Of a stretch of 64,000 nucleotides of DNA, positions 38,973 through 52,301 are shown piece by piece. The stretch is from NCBI GenBank assembly GCA_905183005.1, contig CAJJDO010000130.1, forward strand, positions 250,767 through 314,766, written 5' to 3'. Both the position numbers and the translations under genes were made by a program. Position 1 is the stretch's first letter, and every line of letters starts with the position of its first letter. The notes beneath the pieces are model-generated. The model saw only the letters and a program-made list of their open reading frames with translations. It did not search any database and was not told where the DNA came from. The stretch comes from Paramecium pentaurelia. Its lineage: Eukaryota > Ciliophora > Oligohymenophorea > Peniculida > Parameciidae.

Positions 38973-40228
38973 ATGTCTAAAACATTTCATTTTGTACTCT
39001 TCATAGTTATGACTTTGGGAGCTGAATGGTAAACAGGTTTAGATTATGTGATCAAAAACTAACCTTAATTAACACTCACTAGTAATTATCCAATTCATAC
39101 ACAAATTGAAATCATATTTGATAAGCAATTCTCAGAGTATGTATCTCTCTTAAAAGAGTGCCTGAAGTATTGCTCATGTTTGAATAAGTAACTTTCGAAT
39201 CAATGTTGGATGTTGACATAAATCTTTCATTAGGACAAGTGACCAAATCTGGTAGAATATTTAAGCTCTCCATTTTTAGGTTTTGAATTAAGATATCGTT
39301 TAGGAGGACCTGCAAGAGTCTAATAACTTAAAGTTAGATGGGTAGCATTTGTAGATAAAAATGTATAACTTACCTATCGTGAATTCAATTTCATGTAATT
39401 AAGGGAACTTCGTCAAGGTATTATAATACTACATTAATAACAAGGTTTTGGTGTGAGAGAAGATACATTTACTCATCCTATTAATGCTAACATATAATCT
39501 CCTAAAGTTAGTGCTTTTCTTGTGGGATTCAAAATTAATCCAGAAAACGGACCATATGCATTATAAATACATTGTGTTTTGGATTCAGAAATGCAAAATG
39601 TCAATTTAAATCTTAAAACTAAAGATACTACTCATGTAAGATATGTTAAAGTTGCTTTGATTCTTGTTGGAACAGGATCAAAAGCCATAACCAAATAAGG
39701 TGGTATAGATTCAAGAGGTTTCAATTACTTTGAAGTAATTATATTATTGATTCTTAAAAGGAATAAAGCACTACTGGAATAAGAAGAATTGATTATAAAT
39801 AAGTTGTTCCTGATACTTTCTTAACAGCACCTTAAGACAATATTCTAAGTTAAGGACTGAGAGGTTTTGAGGCAAATAGTACTGAAAGCGAAATTATTTC
39901 AATGAGTTTAGAGAAGTATCATGTATACGATGAGAATTATGAGATGAACTTTGGCCCATGTATGGAGTACTTTTCTATTAAGAGTGAATGGCACTCTGAT
40001 CTACAGTCTAGATTTTTCCATATTGTTGCACGAACCAACCAAAATAGAGAAAATGACAATGAGTCATCTACGTAGAAGATGAGTTTAATAAAATAAATAA
40101 AAGATATTAGGCAATTTTAAATTGTCTTCTTATTTTTTTCTTTTTTTTTAAATTCATTCATTATTTATAATTATTTTTTGTGGTTTATATATTAATTAAA
40201 TTTAAATCATTCATTATTTTTTCTATGA
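38973..40228 (+). CDS. Secreted protein, tentatively H-type-lectin-like
   Basis: The N-terminus is a signal peptide (MSKTFHFVLFIVMTLGAEW), so the product enters the secretory pathway. The body of about 300 residues is beta-rich: FELRYRLGGPARVQQLKVRW, then SPKVSAFLVGFKINPENGPY, then HVRYVKVALILVGTG. This pattern resembles the H-type lectin sandwich and extracellular ciliate proteins, but no invariant residue settles it. Three introns are inferred: 20 nt near 39134 (ends AAAAG), 28 nt near 39250-39277 (TAG) and 26 nt near 39738-39763 (ends AAAAG). Splicing gives exactly 394 codons up to the TGA at 40226-40228. The last ~40 codons after about 40070 are extremely AT-rich and code a hydrophobic tail (VFLFFSFFL...). 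This could be a membrane or GPI-type tail, or a missed intron and stop. Confidence 0.65.
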
Positions 40229-40374
40229 TAGTACTTTTTTTTGAATTAAAGTACTCAATTTGATTAAAAGAAATATTGTTATTAGTTATTTTAATGTTTC
40301 TCATGATTGAGAATAAAGACTAAAGTAATTTATATTAATATTTAATATTTTATAATTTATATCAGTAGAACATT

Positions 40375-43300
40375 ATGCATACTTTTCGAAAATTTACAAG
40401 AGGATATATGTAAACAATGCTATATGGAGTTGAAGAAAGACCTAAATTTAAAGTATCATAAAGAATTTATCAAATTAGATGGATGGCACATTTTACTTTA
40501 TTTTGCATTTAATCAATCATTTTCAATATTTATCTATCATAGTAAATGCAAATTAGAATAAACATTATAGTGACTTTAAATTAGCCTATTCACAAAGCTT
40601 TTTAGAATTTTTCATCTTAAATAATACCTTGAAATCTTCTATGACATCAAATCTGGCATTTGTTATTATCGTAATCTCATTTGCCTCTCAATTGATACTT
40701 ATTTTATTTTTGATGTTTTCCACATTCATTAGAATATGGACTGCTAATCTAATAAGAAGAGATATCACAGGAAGTGATAACATGAATTCACAAATATAAT
40801 AATGGGTCATGAGTTTTAATGAAACCCTTCATTGGTATTTTGTCCTATATCCTGTAATATATCTATAAATTGCAGTCATTTCCTTTAGTTCCCTTACTTG
40901 CAATTCTGTAAGCATTTTCCCAAAATCAGAATGTGATATAGGAATAGGCACTCAGATACTAGCCATTACTCCATTAGTTATTTCTTATATAAATGGATAG
41001 ATATTGATTTATATAATGAGAAATCATAGATTTCATGAGCCTAATTCCTTAAAAAGAAGATATTCTTCCTTATTATTGTTAAATAACACAGTAATTCTAA
41101 TAGAGATTTTTTCACATTATATTTATGATGTAAAATCATATCATTTAAATAATAGTTTGAAGTTGCTCATATTTTGAAATATTCAATGGCAAATTTATTT
41201 GCTATAAATTAAATTGTAGATCAATTAACTAATTTCCCTTATAGAGATCCTCTACGTATACCATCTATTCGATTGGCATTTGTATATGCTTGGATAGTGA
41301 TGTCTGTTACTGCATTCAAATTTGATTTGCTTGCAGAAGAGAATCTATTCTTTTTTATTATCTTACCTTTGCCAGGATTAGCAATTGTTGGAGAAACCTT
41401 ATCATCTTTATTTTAAACTCATGCCATATTAAATTACAATTCCAGTATTTAGATTGAAGAAAAACATATAATTATTGCAGTAGATTAATTTTATAAATAC
41501 CATATTGATTATTTAAAAGTATATAGATATATGGAATTAATTTAGGACCCTTATGCTTAATTATAATATTTTTAGTTTTTAATGATCCATCGTTTGTATT
41601 GTAAAAACAATAAGTGCTACTCCAAGGTCAAACGCTTTGAGACATTAAATGTTGATTAGAAAAAGGATCTTAATATACTCACTCTGAGTATTATCAAATG
41701 TATATTTAAGGCAGCCCAAAACTGGCTGTTTTCTATGTACTCTTTATATTAATAAAATAGTCATAATCTAAATGCAGATTTACAATTTGAGCAGTTGTAA
41801 TTATAGTATATTAGTTTTGTTTCTGAAATTGCTCAAAAGCCATTAATAGGATATTTGGAATTAAGACAATATCAAAATAATAAATTGAATAATAATTCTA
41901 TGTATTTTGTTGAGATTACAAATAAATTGGCAGATTAATTAAAAAAATAAATTACAGATAATTAAGTGAGACAAAATTCAAAGGCTATTCTAGTCCATGA
42001 ACAAAGAACATAATTAATTGAAATTTCATTGACATAATAATGGTAAACTCAAAATTTGTATGAAAATTTATTATAAACATTTATAAATTTGGTAGATTAA
42101 AAAATAGAACATTGGTAAAATTTAATAAATGGATATCCTAGTTTGAATCCATTTTAATAAAATACATAAAAATTATGTGAAAAAATCATGAATGTAATGT
42201 ATGGAAATATGATTAGCTTAGGATTGCATTGGATAAATATATAGGAGTACCTTAGGAATGGTTTGATATGAAATCAACCACAACTAAAGGTATTTCTGTA
42301 AAAAAACTAAATCATGCTCAACTAAATATTAATGTAATAACATTAAAATTATATTCCTTGTTTTATTCCTTAGTAATGAATGATTTTGACAGAGTAATAT
42401 TGCGATCTAAATTAGTCTGTATACGTCGAACAATATGTGAAGGATTTAACATCAAATGATAGATAAAAAGAATTAGATATAATAGATAATATATCTCTTT
42501 ATAATGATTCCACTACAATTATATTGGTTAGTATTGTTAAGAATAAAGGAAAGATAGTCAACAAAAATTAATTAGCATTAGCTAATTTCTTTCATTATGT
42601 TGATGCAAATGATTTCAAAGAATCAGTTTCTTCAGTCCATAATTTATTACCAAAAACTATGATGAAAGGTCATGAATATTTAATAGATGCTTTCATTTAA
42701 AAAGGACATAGTGAATACTTTATTCGTAAAATTTCTGGATATTATGAAAACAAAAAAGGATTTATTGAGAAATGTTATGTAAAATTAGGGAATTTGTTTG
42801 AGGAATTAGATGATTATGTTATTACAGCATCCATCCTAAAATGTAATATATCTAACTAAATTATTATGGTTGATGCAGAAGGTAAAATTATAGGGATTAG
42901 TGAAGAACTCTATAAAACAATTAGTGCTAAAGTTCCTAATATAAATATTGAGTTTTTCAAAGAATTCTGTCATTTATTTCTTATTTTTCCATCATTCTTA
43001 TCTATTTTGAATCAAAATATAAATAAAATTAATGAATTAGATCATTAATTTATTGATGATGAAGAACATTTATTTTATATACCTTCTAATTTAGTTGAAT
43101 TAAATTCTTTATTTGTAAGAGAATCATATGAAAAAATTGGGAATACACTTTAAGAAGGATTGGAAAGTTAAAATTTAAGTTCTTGGAGATCTTGGAAATC
43201 TGTTTAAAAATCAATGAATAGTGAGCATTCCATAGGGTTTGATAGAGGAGATACAACAATATTAGGAGAGAAGATTCCAATTGCTGATAAATCTAATATT

Positions 43301-46245
43301 AACTTTCATTTTTAATTTATGAATTAACATAAAGATTAATTAGAAAAGGTATGAAATTATATCTAAATTTTTAAGTACACAATAATAAGAACAAAAATTA
43401 AAATGTCTTATTAAATGATGAAAGTAAAAAGATATTGTTATCCATATTTCATTATTGAATTAGAACATATGAATGAGATTAACCCTTAACATAAGTTTTA
43501 TAATAGATATCCAACTATGGGATAAAATTTTGAGGCTTCTACAACTATGTTTACTTCTGCTTTAAATCATAAATCATTAAATGAAACAGTACCATCAAGT
43601 GCAGATAAATCAATTTATGATAATAAACCAGTTAGTTTTTAACCAGATAAAGCTGTCTTTGAATCATCAAATAATTAACCAATTAATAAAACTTCAAAAA
43701 TTAATGAAGAAAAAATAAAATAATTAATATAATAAGATGATAGTAATATCTTATTTGGAAATGACCATTCTTAAATTAGATTGTTTGATAAACCAAGTGC
43801 TATTGAAATTTAAGATGTTTCAGCTCCACCATCAGAGATTATGTTACCATAAAATCCTTATAGACCACATTTTAGTGGTATACCTTTACAAGTAGATTAG
43901 GATAATGATTCAGATGAATTTTTTTAACTTCATAAGTAATTTGATGTAATATATAAATATAATTTTAGGAAAAATCTTATAAAGTAGAAGAAAAATAATT
44001 ATAAAAAGATAAATCGAGTGATGATTTTAAAGATAAAGATGAATCATAATAAGAAATAGAAGATAATCTTGAAAGACATTCTTCAAACTAAAATTTTAAT
44101 AAGAAAAATTTTATTTAATTGTTAGTTGAAAATAAAAAACTTTAATAAGAGTATTTTAACAGTTTAATAATTTTATTAGAAATCAAAATGATAATGAAGA
44201 AGAGGAAAAGAAAAAAAGATCAATAGCAAGTTCATCAAGAACAAGTACCTCCAAATCACCTTCCTTACTTGTTCGATCCTTATATTAAGTAAGTACATTT
44301 GGAGGAGGACTTAAATCTGTCATATTTGCAATTTTATTGTATCTTCTTTTACAATTCTGCCTAGTATTTGTTAAACTTAGCATCATTTAAAGTAAATTTC
44401 ATGAATAATTTAGATAATTATGACATACTATAAACTAATATTAATTATGTTACTTATCCAGAAACTTTAAATTTCTATTTCTAAAAAATTGCCTTTTTTG
44501 CATGGATTAGTTTATAAGAAAGACTTGACATAATATAATATAGTGAATTCATTAAAAAATAATAATTAGAAGAATTGGCAGCTACTAGAGCAATTATGGA
44601 TGTAAAATTAAATGATTTGTACTAAGGAATTATATAATTTGAAGAATAAATTATGACTGATGAACTTAGATTAATAAGCATTAATGACTTATCATTTTCA
44701 GAATAATAACTTGATCTTACTTAATTGATTTAATAAATTTAGTTGCATTCATTTAATTATATTGATAATGCTTCAGAAGGTGTAATATTTTCTGATAGTA
44801 TGTTTTTTAGATTAAATGTACCTTATGTTTACAAATTTGCTTATAAATATATTACTTTACTTAATGAAAATTTAGTTTATTATGAAGATAGAATCATAAA
44901 TGATATAGTAATTTTAACAATGACTTTTATATCTGTGAATAGTTGTATTATATTGTATATACTTTATAATACATTTTTATTGACACAATATGAGAGATAG
45001 ATTTTGATGCTAATTACAAGGGTATCTCATAAAACAGCTGAAGAAATCATGTCAAAATTAAGTGATTTGAAAACTATTTTGATTGAACCTTCATAACTTT
45101 TATGGAAAAGAGTGAATTATTTTGAAGTAAATTATGAACAAGTCTAATAAAATTAATAAGTAGCAAATCTTTTATTTGCAAAATCAGTTAAAACATAATC
45201 AGTTACAAAATCAAATGAAATATCTGGATTAAAATCAAAAATAAAATCAAAAAGGTCATATTAGAGCAACTCATTAGCATAAAGAATTTATGATTTAACT
45301 TTAAGTTATCCTTCAAATCTTATATTTCTTTTTTTCCTTTGGTTTCTGGCTATTTTATTTATTATAGGAGGAATTTTAGTCACTATAAGTCAAGTTTCTG
45401 ATATTAAACCAACATTAAATCTTAATTTATAATTGATTCGCTTTAAACTTAGATTTGACACATTGATAGTATTGGGAGAATGTTTAAAAACTTAATAAGT
45501 TATAAATGATTAATTAAAGGATAAATTCTAAAATATTAATATTGATATGAATAATTAAGTAATAATAGATCTCTTTACTGAATAAACAGATGGATTTTAG
45601 GATGCTATGAGAAGTATATATGATTCCCTTGCTAGTTAATCTGGACTTTTAGAAGCTCAAAAGAAAGAACTATTGATGTATTTTGAGGATAGTCTCTGTA
45701 ATTATATGAGTGAAGAGATACCATTCTGTAATATTAGAGTATCAAATCAAAATTTTTCTGTTCCTGATTCCTTCAAAACAACATATGGTAATCCATGGTT
45801 AGAAGATAATAATTTTGATTTTTTATCTGGAGGTATAACTGGATGTGTTTAAGAATTTACAAAGACTTTAAATTTGTATTTCTCAAAGGAAATTTAATCA
45901 AAAGAAATGTAAGTAAAAACTATATAAGAAACAGTATCATTTTTGAAAACACAAATCCATATTAATTAATTTGTAGAATATTATCTTGACTCTGGAAAGT
46001 TATTATAAATTATAGGAGATAATTTATTCGAATAAAATTAATCAAAATTATAATAAGCAACTACAATTATGCAATTATACATTTATATTACAGGACTTGG
46101 TTTGTTGATTATTCTAGGTTCTATCTCATATTTTTGGTTAAAATATGTTAGTGCAAGAATGAAGTTAATGAGATTAAGTTTGACTCTAATACCATATGAA
46201 ATCTTATTAGAGCCAAAGACAATGAGTTCTTTAAAATAATTATGA
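40375..46245 (+). CDS. Very large multi-pass membrane protein with PAS-like region (ciliate TmcB/TmcC-type family)
   Basis: One gene of about 1850 residues, with many 22-29 nt introns (examples: 29 nt near 40532, 26 nt near 41131, 22 nt near 42393, 27 nt near 43360, 23 nt near 43945, 29 nt near 44143). The N-terminal third has several transmembrane helices (for example NLAFVIIVISFASQLILILF). The middle holds a PAS-like region (NQIIMVDAEGKIIGISEELY) and the segment preceding it, with MMKGHEYLIDAFIQ and YCYPYFIIELEHM, both typical of this expanded ciliate family. An acidic/Lys-rich linker follows. The C-terminal third has more helices (SVIFAILLYLLLQFCLVF; FLFFLWFLAILFIIGGILV; LYIYITGLGLLIILGSISYF) around large non-cytoplasmic loops. 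Sensory or signalling function is inferred from the PAS element; nothing shows the ligand. Single-gene continuity was checked across 43.3-44.3 kb. Confidence 0.75.
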
Positions 46246-46486
46246 TATTTACTTATTAAAGTAATTGAATTATTCTCTATTTTTATACTTTATATTTTTT
46301 TTAAAGCAGAGAAGAATTTAATCTATGAGAAATAGATTGCAAATATAAACACAATTAATTTTATAATTTAATAAAAGAATAATGATAGCTAAAAGAATTC
46401 TTAGTTTAGGTGTACTCAGATAATATTCAATATTTCAAAGCTAATTTGCATATTGTATTAAAAAATATAATATAAATTTTTAATTG

Positions 46487-47970
46487 ATGGATTAAAATCC
46501 AGAATAGCAAAAAGAGGAATAAGTACAAAACAAAGAGTAATTAAAATAATAATAATAACCTAAATAATAACCTAAAGAAAAATAATTAGCAGTCAAAAAT
46601 CCTAAAGGCACAAGAGATTTCTTACCTTAATAAATGGTGATAAGGAGACAAGCATTTAAAATAATTACAGATGTATTTGAGTAACATGGAGCAGTTGAAA
46701 TTGATACTCCTGTTTTTGAGTTAAAAGAAACCTTAATTGGTAAATATGGTGAAGAAGGAGGAAAATTGATATATGATCTATAAGATTAAGGAGGTGAAAT
46801 CTTATCTTTACGATATGATTTAACAGTACCATTTGCCAGATATCTAGCTACTCATGGATATAAGAAATTAAAAAGATATCACATTGGAAAGGTTTATAGA
46901 AGAGACAATCCATCTATATAATAAGGGAGATTCCGTGAATTTTTTTAATGTGATTTTGATATTGCAGGAGAGTATTAATATAATATTATATATTAGAAAT
47001 GATCCAATGGTAGCTGATGCAGAATTAATAAAAATAATTGATCAAATATTTACAAAATTAGATTTAGGACCTTTTCAAATTAAAATATCTAATAGAAAAT
47101 TATTAGATGCAATGATTTAAATTGCTGGAATTCCTAAAACTTAATTTAAAACAGTTTGTTCAAGTATTGATAAATTAGATAAATAACCATGGAAAGAAAT
47201 TAGATAAGAATTAGTTGAGAAAAAAGGAGTTAGTGAGGAATAAGCAGATATCTTAAGCAAAATGGTTTAATTGAGAGGAGAGCCTTTCTAATTGATTTAA
47301 TAACTCAAAGAATAAAAGCTTTTTGAATAATAAGGAAAAGAAGCTTTGGATGAAATGGAACTTTTATTTAATTTATTGAAATATATGAATGGATTAAAAA
47401 ATGTAATCTTTGATCTCTCTTTAGCAAGAGGACTTGATTATTATACTGGATTAATCTAAGAAACTGTATTATTAGGAGGATAATTAGGTTCTATATCTGG
47501 AGGGTAAATTATATATTTTTTATCTATTTAGTGGTCGTTATGATGATTTAGTAGGTATGTTTTCAAAAAATAGTATTCCATGCGTTGGTGCATCAATTGG
47601 AATAGAAAGAATATTTGCTATATTAGAGGAAAAATATAAGAAGAGTGGAATAGTTTTACGTGAAAATTAGTCTGATTGTATTGTTGCTACAATTCCATCT
47701 AAAAATATAGACATGGTTGCTGAAAAGTTTAAAATTTATGATTTATTATGGTCTAATGGAATAAAGGCAGATGTTTGTTATAAATTAAATTGGAATTTAG
47801 GAAAGTAATTAACTTATGCAAATGATTAATAAATTCCTTATGCTATTGTTATAGGAGAGGATGAAGTGAAATAAGAGATTGTCAAATTTAAAGATTTAAT
47901 AGAAAAGAAAGAAGAAACTATTAATTTGAAAGATCTTATTTAGATATTAAAGTAGAAAGTTGGAAAATGA
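46487..47970 (+). CDS. HARS: Histidyl-tRNA synthetase
   Basis: Class II aminoacyl-tRNA synthetase that charges tRNA-His, 476 aa. The short Gln-rich N-terminal tail precedes VKNPKGTRDFLP, the family start. Motif 1 is around HGAVEIDTPVFELKETL. Motif 2 is YRRDNPSIQQGRFREFFQCD. The histidine-specific signature is LARGLDYYTG, and motif 3 is CVGASIGIERI after GGRYDDLVGMF. The C-terminal anticodon-binding domain (IVATIPSKN, then SNGIKADVCYKLNWNLGKQL) is present to the end. Two introns (25 nt near 46973, 28 nt near 47505-47532, both TAG) give exactly 477 codons; the first restores the D-I-A-G-x-N-D-P segment. Cytosolic or dual use cannot be told: no clear mitochondrial presequence. Confidence 0.95.
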
Positions 47971-48016
47971 GTCTATTAATACAAAAATATTAAGTATTAA
48001 GATATATATATTTATG

Positions 48017-49611
48017 TCATTATTGTTATTCTTGATTATTGTATTAATCTTGATATTGAATAACTAATTCACATAATTTTTGCATTAAATAAATATCTCT
48101 ATGCATAAATAAATCCCAATATGTTAAATTTCCATTTTAATAAATATCAATTTCTTACATTAATCTAATATTATTATAAATAATTTACTGTCGAGCAAAC
48201 TAAAACTAATATATTCTCTCTAATTATTGAAGATCTATCAATGTAATTGCATTAGAAGAACTTTAAGGTTATTTTAATGATTCAAATAATTCTCTAATAA
48301 AATTTCTTGGTTATTCCTATTATAAACAAATACTTTCTAGAATGGAACCAGTTTCTCTATAATTAATCCAATCATCTCCATCTTTATCAAGTACTTTAAA
48401 TAGTTCATCAATGTTAATTTATAAAGAGGTTTGCTTAAGTTAATTTGAAAATTAGAAGTAATTAATTCTAATATAAGCTGAATTAGGAAATAATAGGGTG
48501 AATAAATATTCTGGAGTAGTGTCTATATAAAGAACTGATTTATAATTTGGGATATATTCTGGTTTATCCAATTTATGTAAAAGTGTAGGCCAATTAGTAA
48601 ACAAATGTTTATATTGTGTTTATGCCAATATTTAACAGTCTTAATAATTAAAGAAACTATAACTTTAATGAGGATCACCTACTTAAATTCTCTCTTTGTT
48701 TTATTATTCTACACTTTATTTAAAATTTTATTATAAGTCTGGTTATTATGTTAATGCAGGTTAGAGATATGATTGGGCTATATTAATTTATAGATAACTA
48801 GAGTTTTGACTGGAAAATAGTTATGTTGGTTTAATATCATTTTTTATAGTTTGATCTTGGATTAATTATAAAGGAGGCTCAGTCATTTGTTTTAGTATGC
48901 TTTCATTTGATGATTCTGATTCAATATAATCATTCTTTTCATTGATGTCAATATCTTTCTCTAAAAATTACTAATTTTAACTATATAATATTTCACTATC
49001 TTATTAAATATTATTTGAATTCCTCTCAGATTTATCAAAAGTAGGTTGTAATTGTTGTATATATTATTGATTATTAGTTGAATAATACTATATTTTTTCA
49101 AGATCTTTAGTTTCATTCTAATTTCTATCTGTAAGTATAATTTCAGACAGTTAAACATCATTTGTTATTTCTTTGGTTTTTGCAAGATTAATAATTTTAG
49201 GTGATGAAGTATCTGCAGATTTCCATAAATCAGGACATGATTTCTTTTGACTATTTGGAAATTATTAAGGTTATTATTGAAATAATTTTTGGTTGTTATT
49301 TGATTTTGGAGATTAACATTAAGGAGCTTTTTCATTTTCCTTTTCTCCTTTTTTTCTTAAATATTTACGAAGTTCTGTTGACATTTCTTTATGATTAGTT
49401 ATTTTCTTATAATTATTTAGTATAGAAATCACATCTTAATTTCCATCTTTTACCATATTTCTTAATGCAATTCGATCATCTTTGAATATAACTAATTTTT
49501 AGGAACATTGTAAATACGTGTGCAATTATCAAGTAGTGTTAATATTTCAAGGTTGTCTGGTTTCTTAGGATTCTTGGTTGTTTATTAGGATGATTTTCCA
49601 AATCTAATCAT
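48017..49611 (-). CDS. EF-hand-containing hypothetical protein (522 aa)
   Basis: The start at 49611 gives MIRFGKSSQQTTKNPKKP, followed by LIFKDDRIALRNMVKDGNQ and TELRKYLRKKGEKEN. One 26-nt intron (GTATTT...AATTAG, near 49505-49530) restores that frame; the total is 523 codons. The central ~250 residues are Gln/Asn/Ser-rich and disordered. Near residue 400 is one good EF-hand loop, DKDGDDWINYRE, in the helix-loop-helix LFKVLDKDGDDWINYRETG, so calcium binding is likely. The C-terminus is Gln-rich. There is no other domain. A cortical or ciliary calcium-sensing role is only a guess. Convergent with HARS (47 bp gap) and divergent from 49654 (42 bp). Confidence 0.7.
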
Positions 49612-49653
49612 AAAATTAACTGTTAATGACAATAATATAATAAATTCATGATA

Positions 49654-50506
49654 ATGAATGTAAAATATGAATTAATTCAATAAATTACAGATGAATCAAT
49701 TAACTTACAAGTTGCAAAAGATGTGTTGTCAGAAGCAGTAATGGAGAATCCAAGTATTTAAAATTTGTTATAGTAGAGGTTCTTGGAGATATTTTTGAAT
49801 AGAAATTAAATATCCACGCGCTTTGCATTTTGCATAATTCATTAAGAGAGTATTCTCCTCTTGCATCTTTGATTGCAGAACAATTACTTAATAAGAATAT
49901 TTGTGCTGAATCCTCAATTGTTAGGATCTACTATTCTTATTTATAGAAGACAGCATCTGTACATGAATTATATTAAGCAATTAAAAATGGAAAGGTTGAA
50001 AAACTAGACAATCCTTAGATTGTAGTTATTACTGCTCATAAGGTTTAGAATTTATCAAATATGGGGCTTCAATTACTCACACTATATACACCCACATTTA
50101 AAAATATGTAAATATAAGTCTATTAAGATGTGTACGATTATGCACAATTTGTAAAAGATTAATTTATTCATATCATAGGTATGACTATTAAAATACTTTA
50201 GATAGTTATCCAACATTCTCATCATCAGCAACAATCAGTTTATATTAAATATATAATGATGTATTGATATAAGATGCAGAGTTACAAGATTTCAGAAGAT
50301 GTTCTAAAGATAACACTCTTAGAGAACCTATCAAATTAAATATACAAGAGAGTCTATTATCAGATTTCTTGAGTCTTTCTTCATCCCTTATGCTTGTTAG
50401 TGCTAATACACTCAGACCTCTCAACATTCCAACTAAGCTTTTACCATGTGGAGGTCAAGAATAGCAAGTTATGAGATATTACAAGAAATTTTATTCAATT
50501 AGTTGA
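49654..50506 (+). CDS. Hypothetical protein, 269 aa, helical
   Basis: ATG at 49654; introns of 20 nt (GTATTT...TTATAG, near 49754) and 23 nt (GTATGA...CTTTAG, near 50180); stop at 50504-50506; exactly 270 codons. The sequence is mostly helical and ordered: LGDIFEQKLNIHALCILHNS, then SPLASLIAEQLLNKNI, then DVYDYAQFVKDQFIHII. A C-terminal segment ends with LSLSSSLMLVSANTLRPL. Codon and residue usage are those of a conserved cytosolic protein, but I do not recognise the family. Possible HEAT/armadillo-type repeats. Confidence 0.65.
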
Positions 50507-51038
50507 TTTATAATTAAAATGTGAAATTAATATAATACTTCTAATTATTATAAAGTACATTGAATACAACTATAATAAACCCCAAAATATCATCTAAATT
50601 TAAAATATATAAAGTTTTAATCATTTAGCCATTCTAAATTTAATAAAAGTATAAAAGCATTTTTGAATGTTGAGAAGGTGAATTAGAAAAGATAAACTTA
50701 TTTACTTACTTTTACTATAAAAATTGATTTCAAAGTTAGAAGGATTGCTTGTTGCAGTAGAAATTTAAATTATTTCTTTTTTTTTAATTATAATTAGATA
50801 ATAGTTTTCTTTAAATGAAAAAAAAATCAGTATTTTATAGTATATTATTTCGAGATTTCATAATTCGTATTATAAATAATATAATGCAATTAAAAAATTA
50901 AATATTACAGATTATTATAAATCAAAAGTCACATTTTTTAAAAATTAATTATTATGATTTACTTTTTAGGAATTTAGAAATTCTTTTTGATCTTATAAAT
51001 AATCAATCCAATAATCCCAAAAACATCATTATATAATA
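50507..51038. other. Intergenic, no gene seen
   Basis: 532 bp of AT-rich DNA containing the likely promoter of the gene at 51039. No supported frame. Confidence 0.5.
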
Positions 51039-52301
51039 ATGGAAAGTATTTCAAAAGCATACCTAATCTTCTTATTATTGGGTTGTTTGATGACCTAAAC
51101 AAATTAAATGACCTTGGATGAAATTAAAGATCAAATTGTCAATGATTGGAAAAGTCTTGCTTTAGAATTGAATCCTTTCGAATAAGGAGGCCAAATCTTC
51201 CCCACATATGTGAGAAGATAATGGAATTTCACATCAGATTCTGAATTCTCAATGAAAATTGAAATTTTCAATGATCATTCTGGATCTAACAGACGTTAAA
51301 CTTATGAAGGAAGCGGAATTATAACATACTAAGGTGAAAGCAGTGCTATTCAAGGAGCATTCCTTTGCTAATTTAATCTTAATAAGACTCTAATCTTAAC
51401 ACTTCATACAGATGAAGTTGTAACTTAATTTAACCAAATTTAAACGGAAGGTATTACTTGGATTAAAGACAAACCTCAAGATATAACATTATTAGCAGTG
51501 CCTGCATTTAATAAATTAGCTGGACAACCTCTAGTAGTATACGACTTAATATATTTTCATGACAATTATTTATATATGGGTGAAGTTGATGCATTTGGCA
51601 ATATGGCTTCTCTTGAACAGCCACCACAAGGTATATGCCCACCATTGATACCTTTCTCTGATGATACGACCCCTCTAACTTTGGAAGAGCTCAAAGAAGA
51701 AATGGTCACCGGAGTTTGGAGTAGTATTGCAAAAGAGGTTAGACCAGGATTTGATAATCAGGGTCAAGTGATTACAATTTATATAACTAGAGAATTAAGT
51801 TTTCCAGATGACTCCTCCTTCGATCTAATTATTAATAGATTTCCTGGCCCAGGACAAACAGAGTCACTATTAGATTTTGAAATGATTGGTTCACTAATTT
51901 GGGAAGGGGATGCATCTTCTGTTGTTCCTGGTGCTCAATTTACATAGTTTGTTGTGAATGAAGTTTATCTAACACCAAAATCTGAAGCTATAGTGTCAGC
52001 ATTTAATTAAAATTTACCAGCAGGTGTTGATCCTTTTCAATTGAATTAAAGGGCAAACCTAACTTAAAAGGATTTCCCTGGATTAGGATTATCAAAAGAT
52101 GAATAGGTCAAAGAAAATGATATAATCTATATGAGACAGAATCGTTTATATTTAGGAGCTAGACCTGTCGATGGATCAAGACCATACCCTATTGAAAAGC
52201 GAACCTACAGTTTAAGTGACGATCTCGTAGATCCAGAAAGAAGTGCTTCAAAAGGTGTCATAATCCTTCTAAGCCTAATAATTTTTAGTGTTTGGATTTG
52301 A
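51039..52301 (+). CDS. APCDD1-like secreted, probably GPI-anchored surface protein
   Basis: Intronless, 420 aa, ending at the TGA at 52299-52301. An N-terminal signal peptide (ISKAYLIFLLLGCLMTQTNQ) precedes a two-part ectodomain. The second part matches the APCDD1 domain: GVWSSIAKEVRPGFDNQG, then ITIYITRELSFPDDSSF, then FVVNEVYLTPKSEAIVSAFN, then LYLGARPVDGSRPYPIEKR. This parallels the EVRP and RPxDGSxPxxPEKR motifs of the animal Wnt-inhibitory protein APCDD1. The C-terminus is a short hydrophobic stretch (SASKGVIILLSLIIFSVWI) with a small-residue cleavage site and no cytoplasmic tail, i.e. a GPI-attachment signal. The animal protein has one TM segment instead. GC content and codon use are higher than the neighbours (many GGA/CCA/GAT, few TAA-Gln), which fits strong expression. 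Wnt signalling is absent from ciliates, so its role must be different. Confidence 0.72.
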
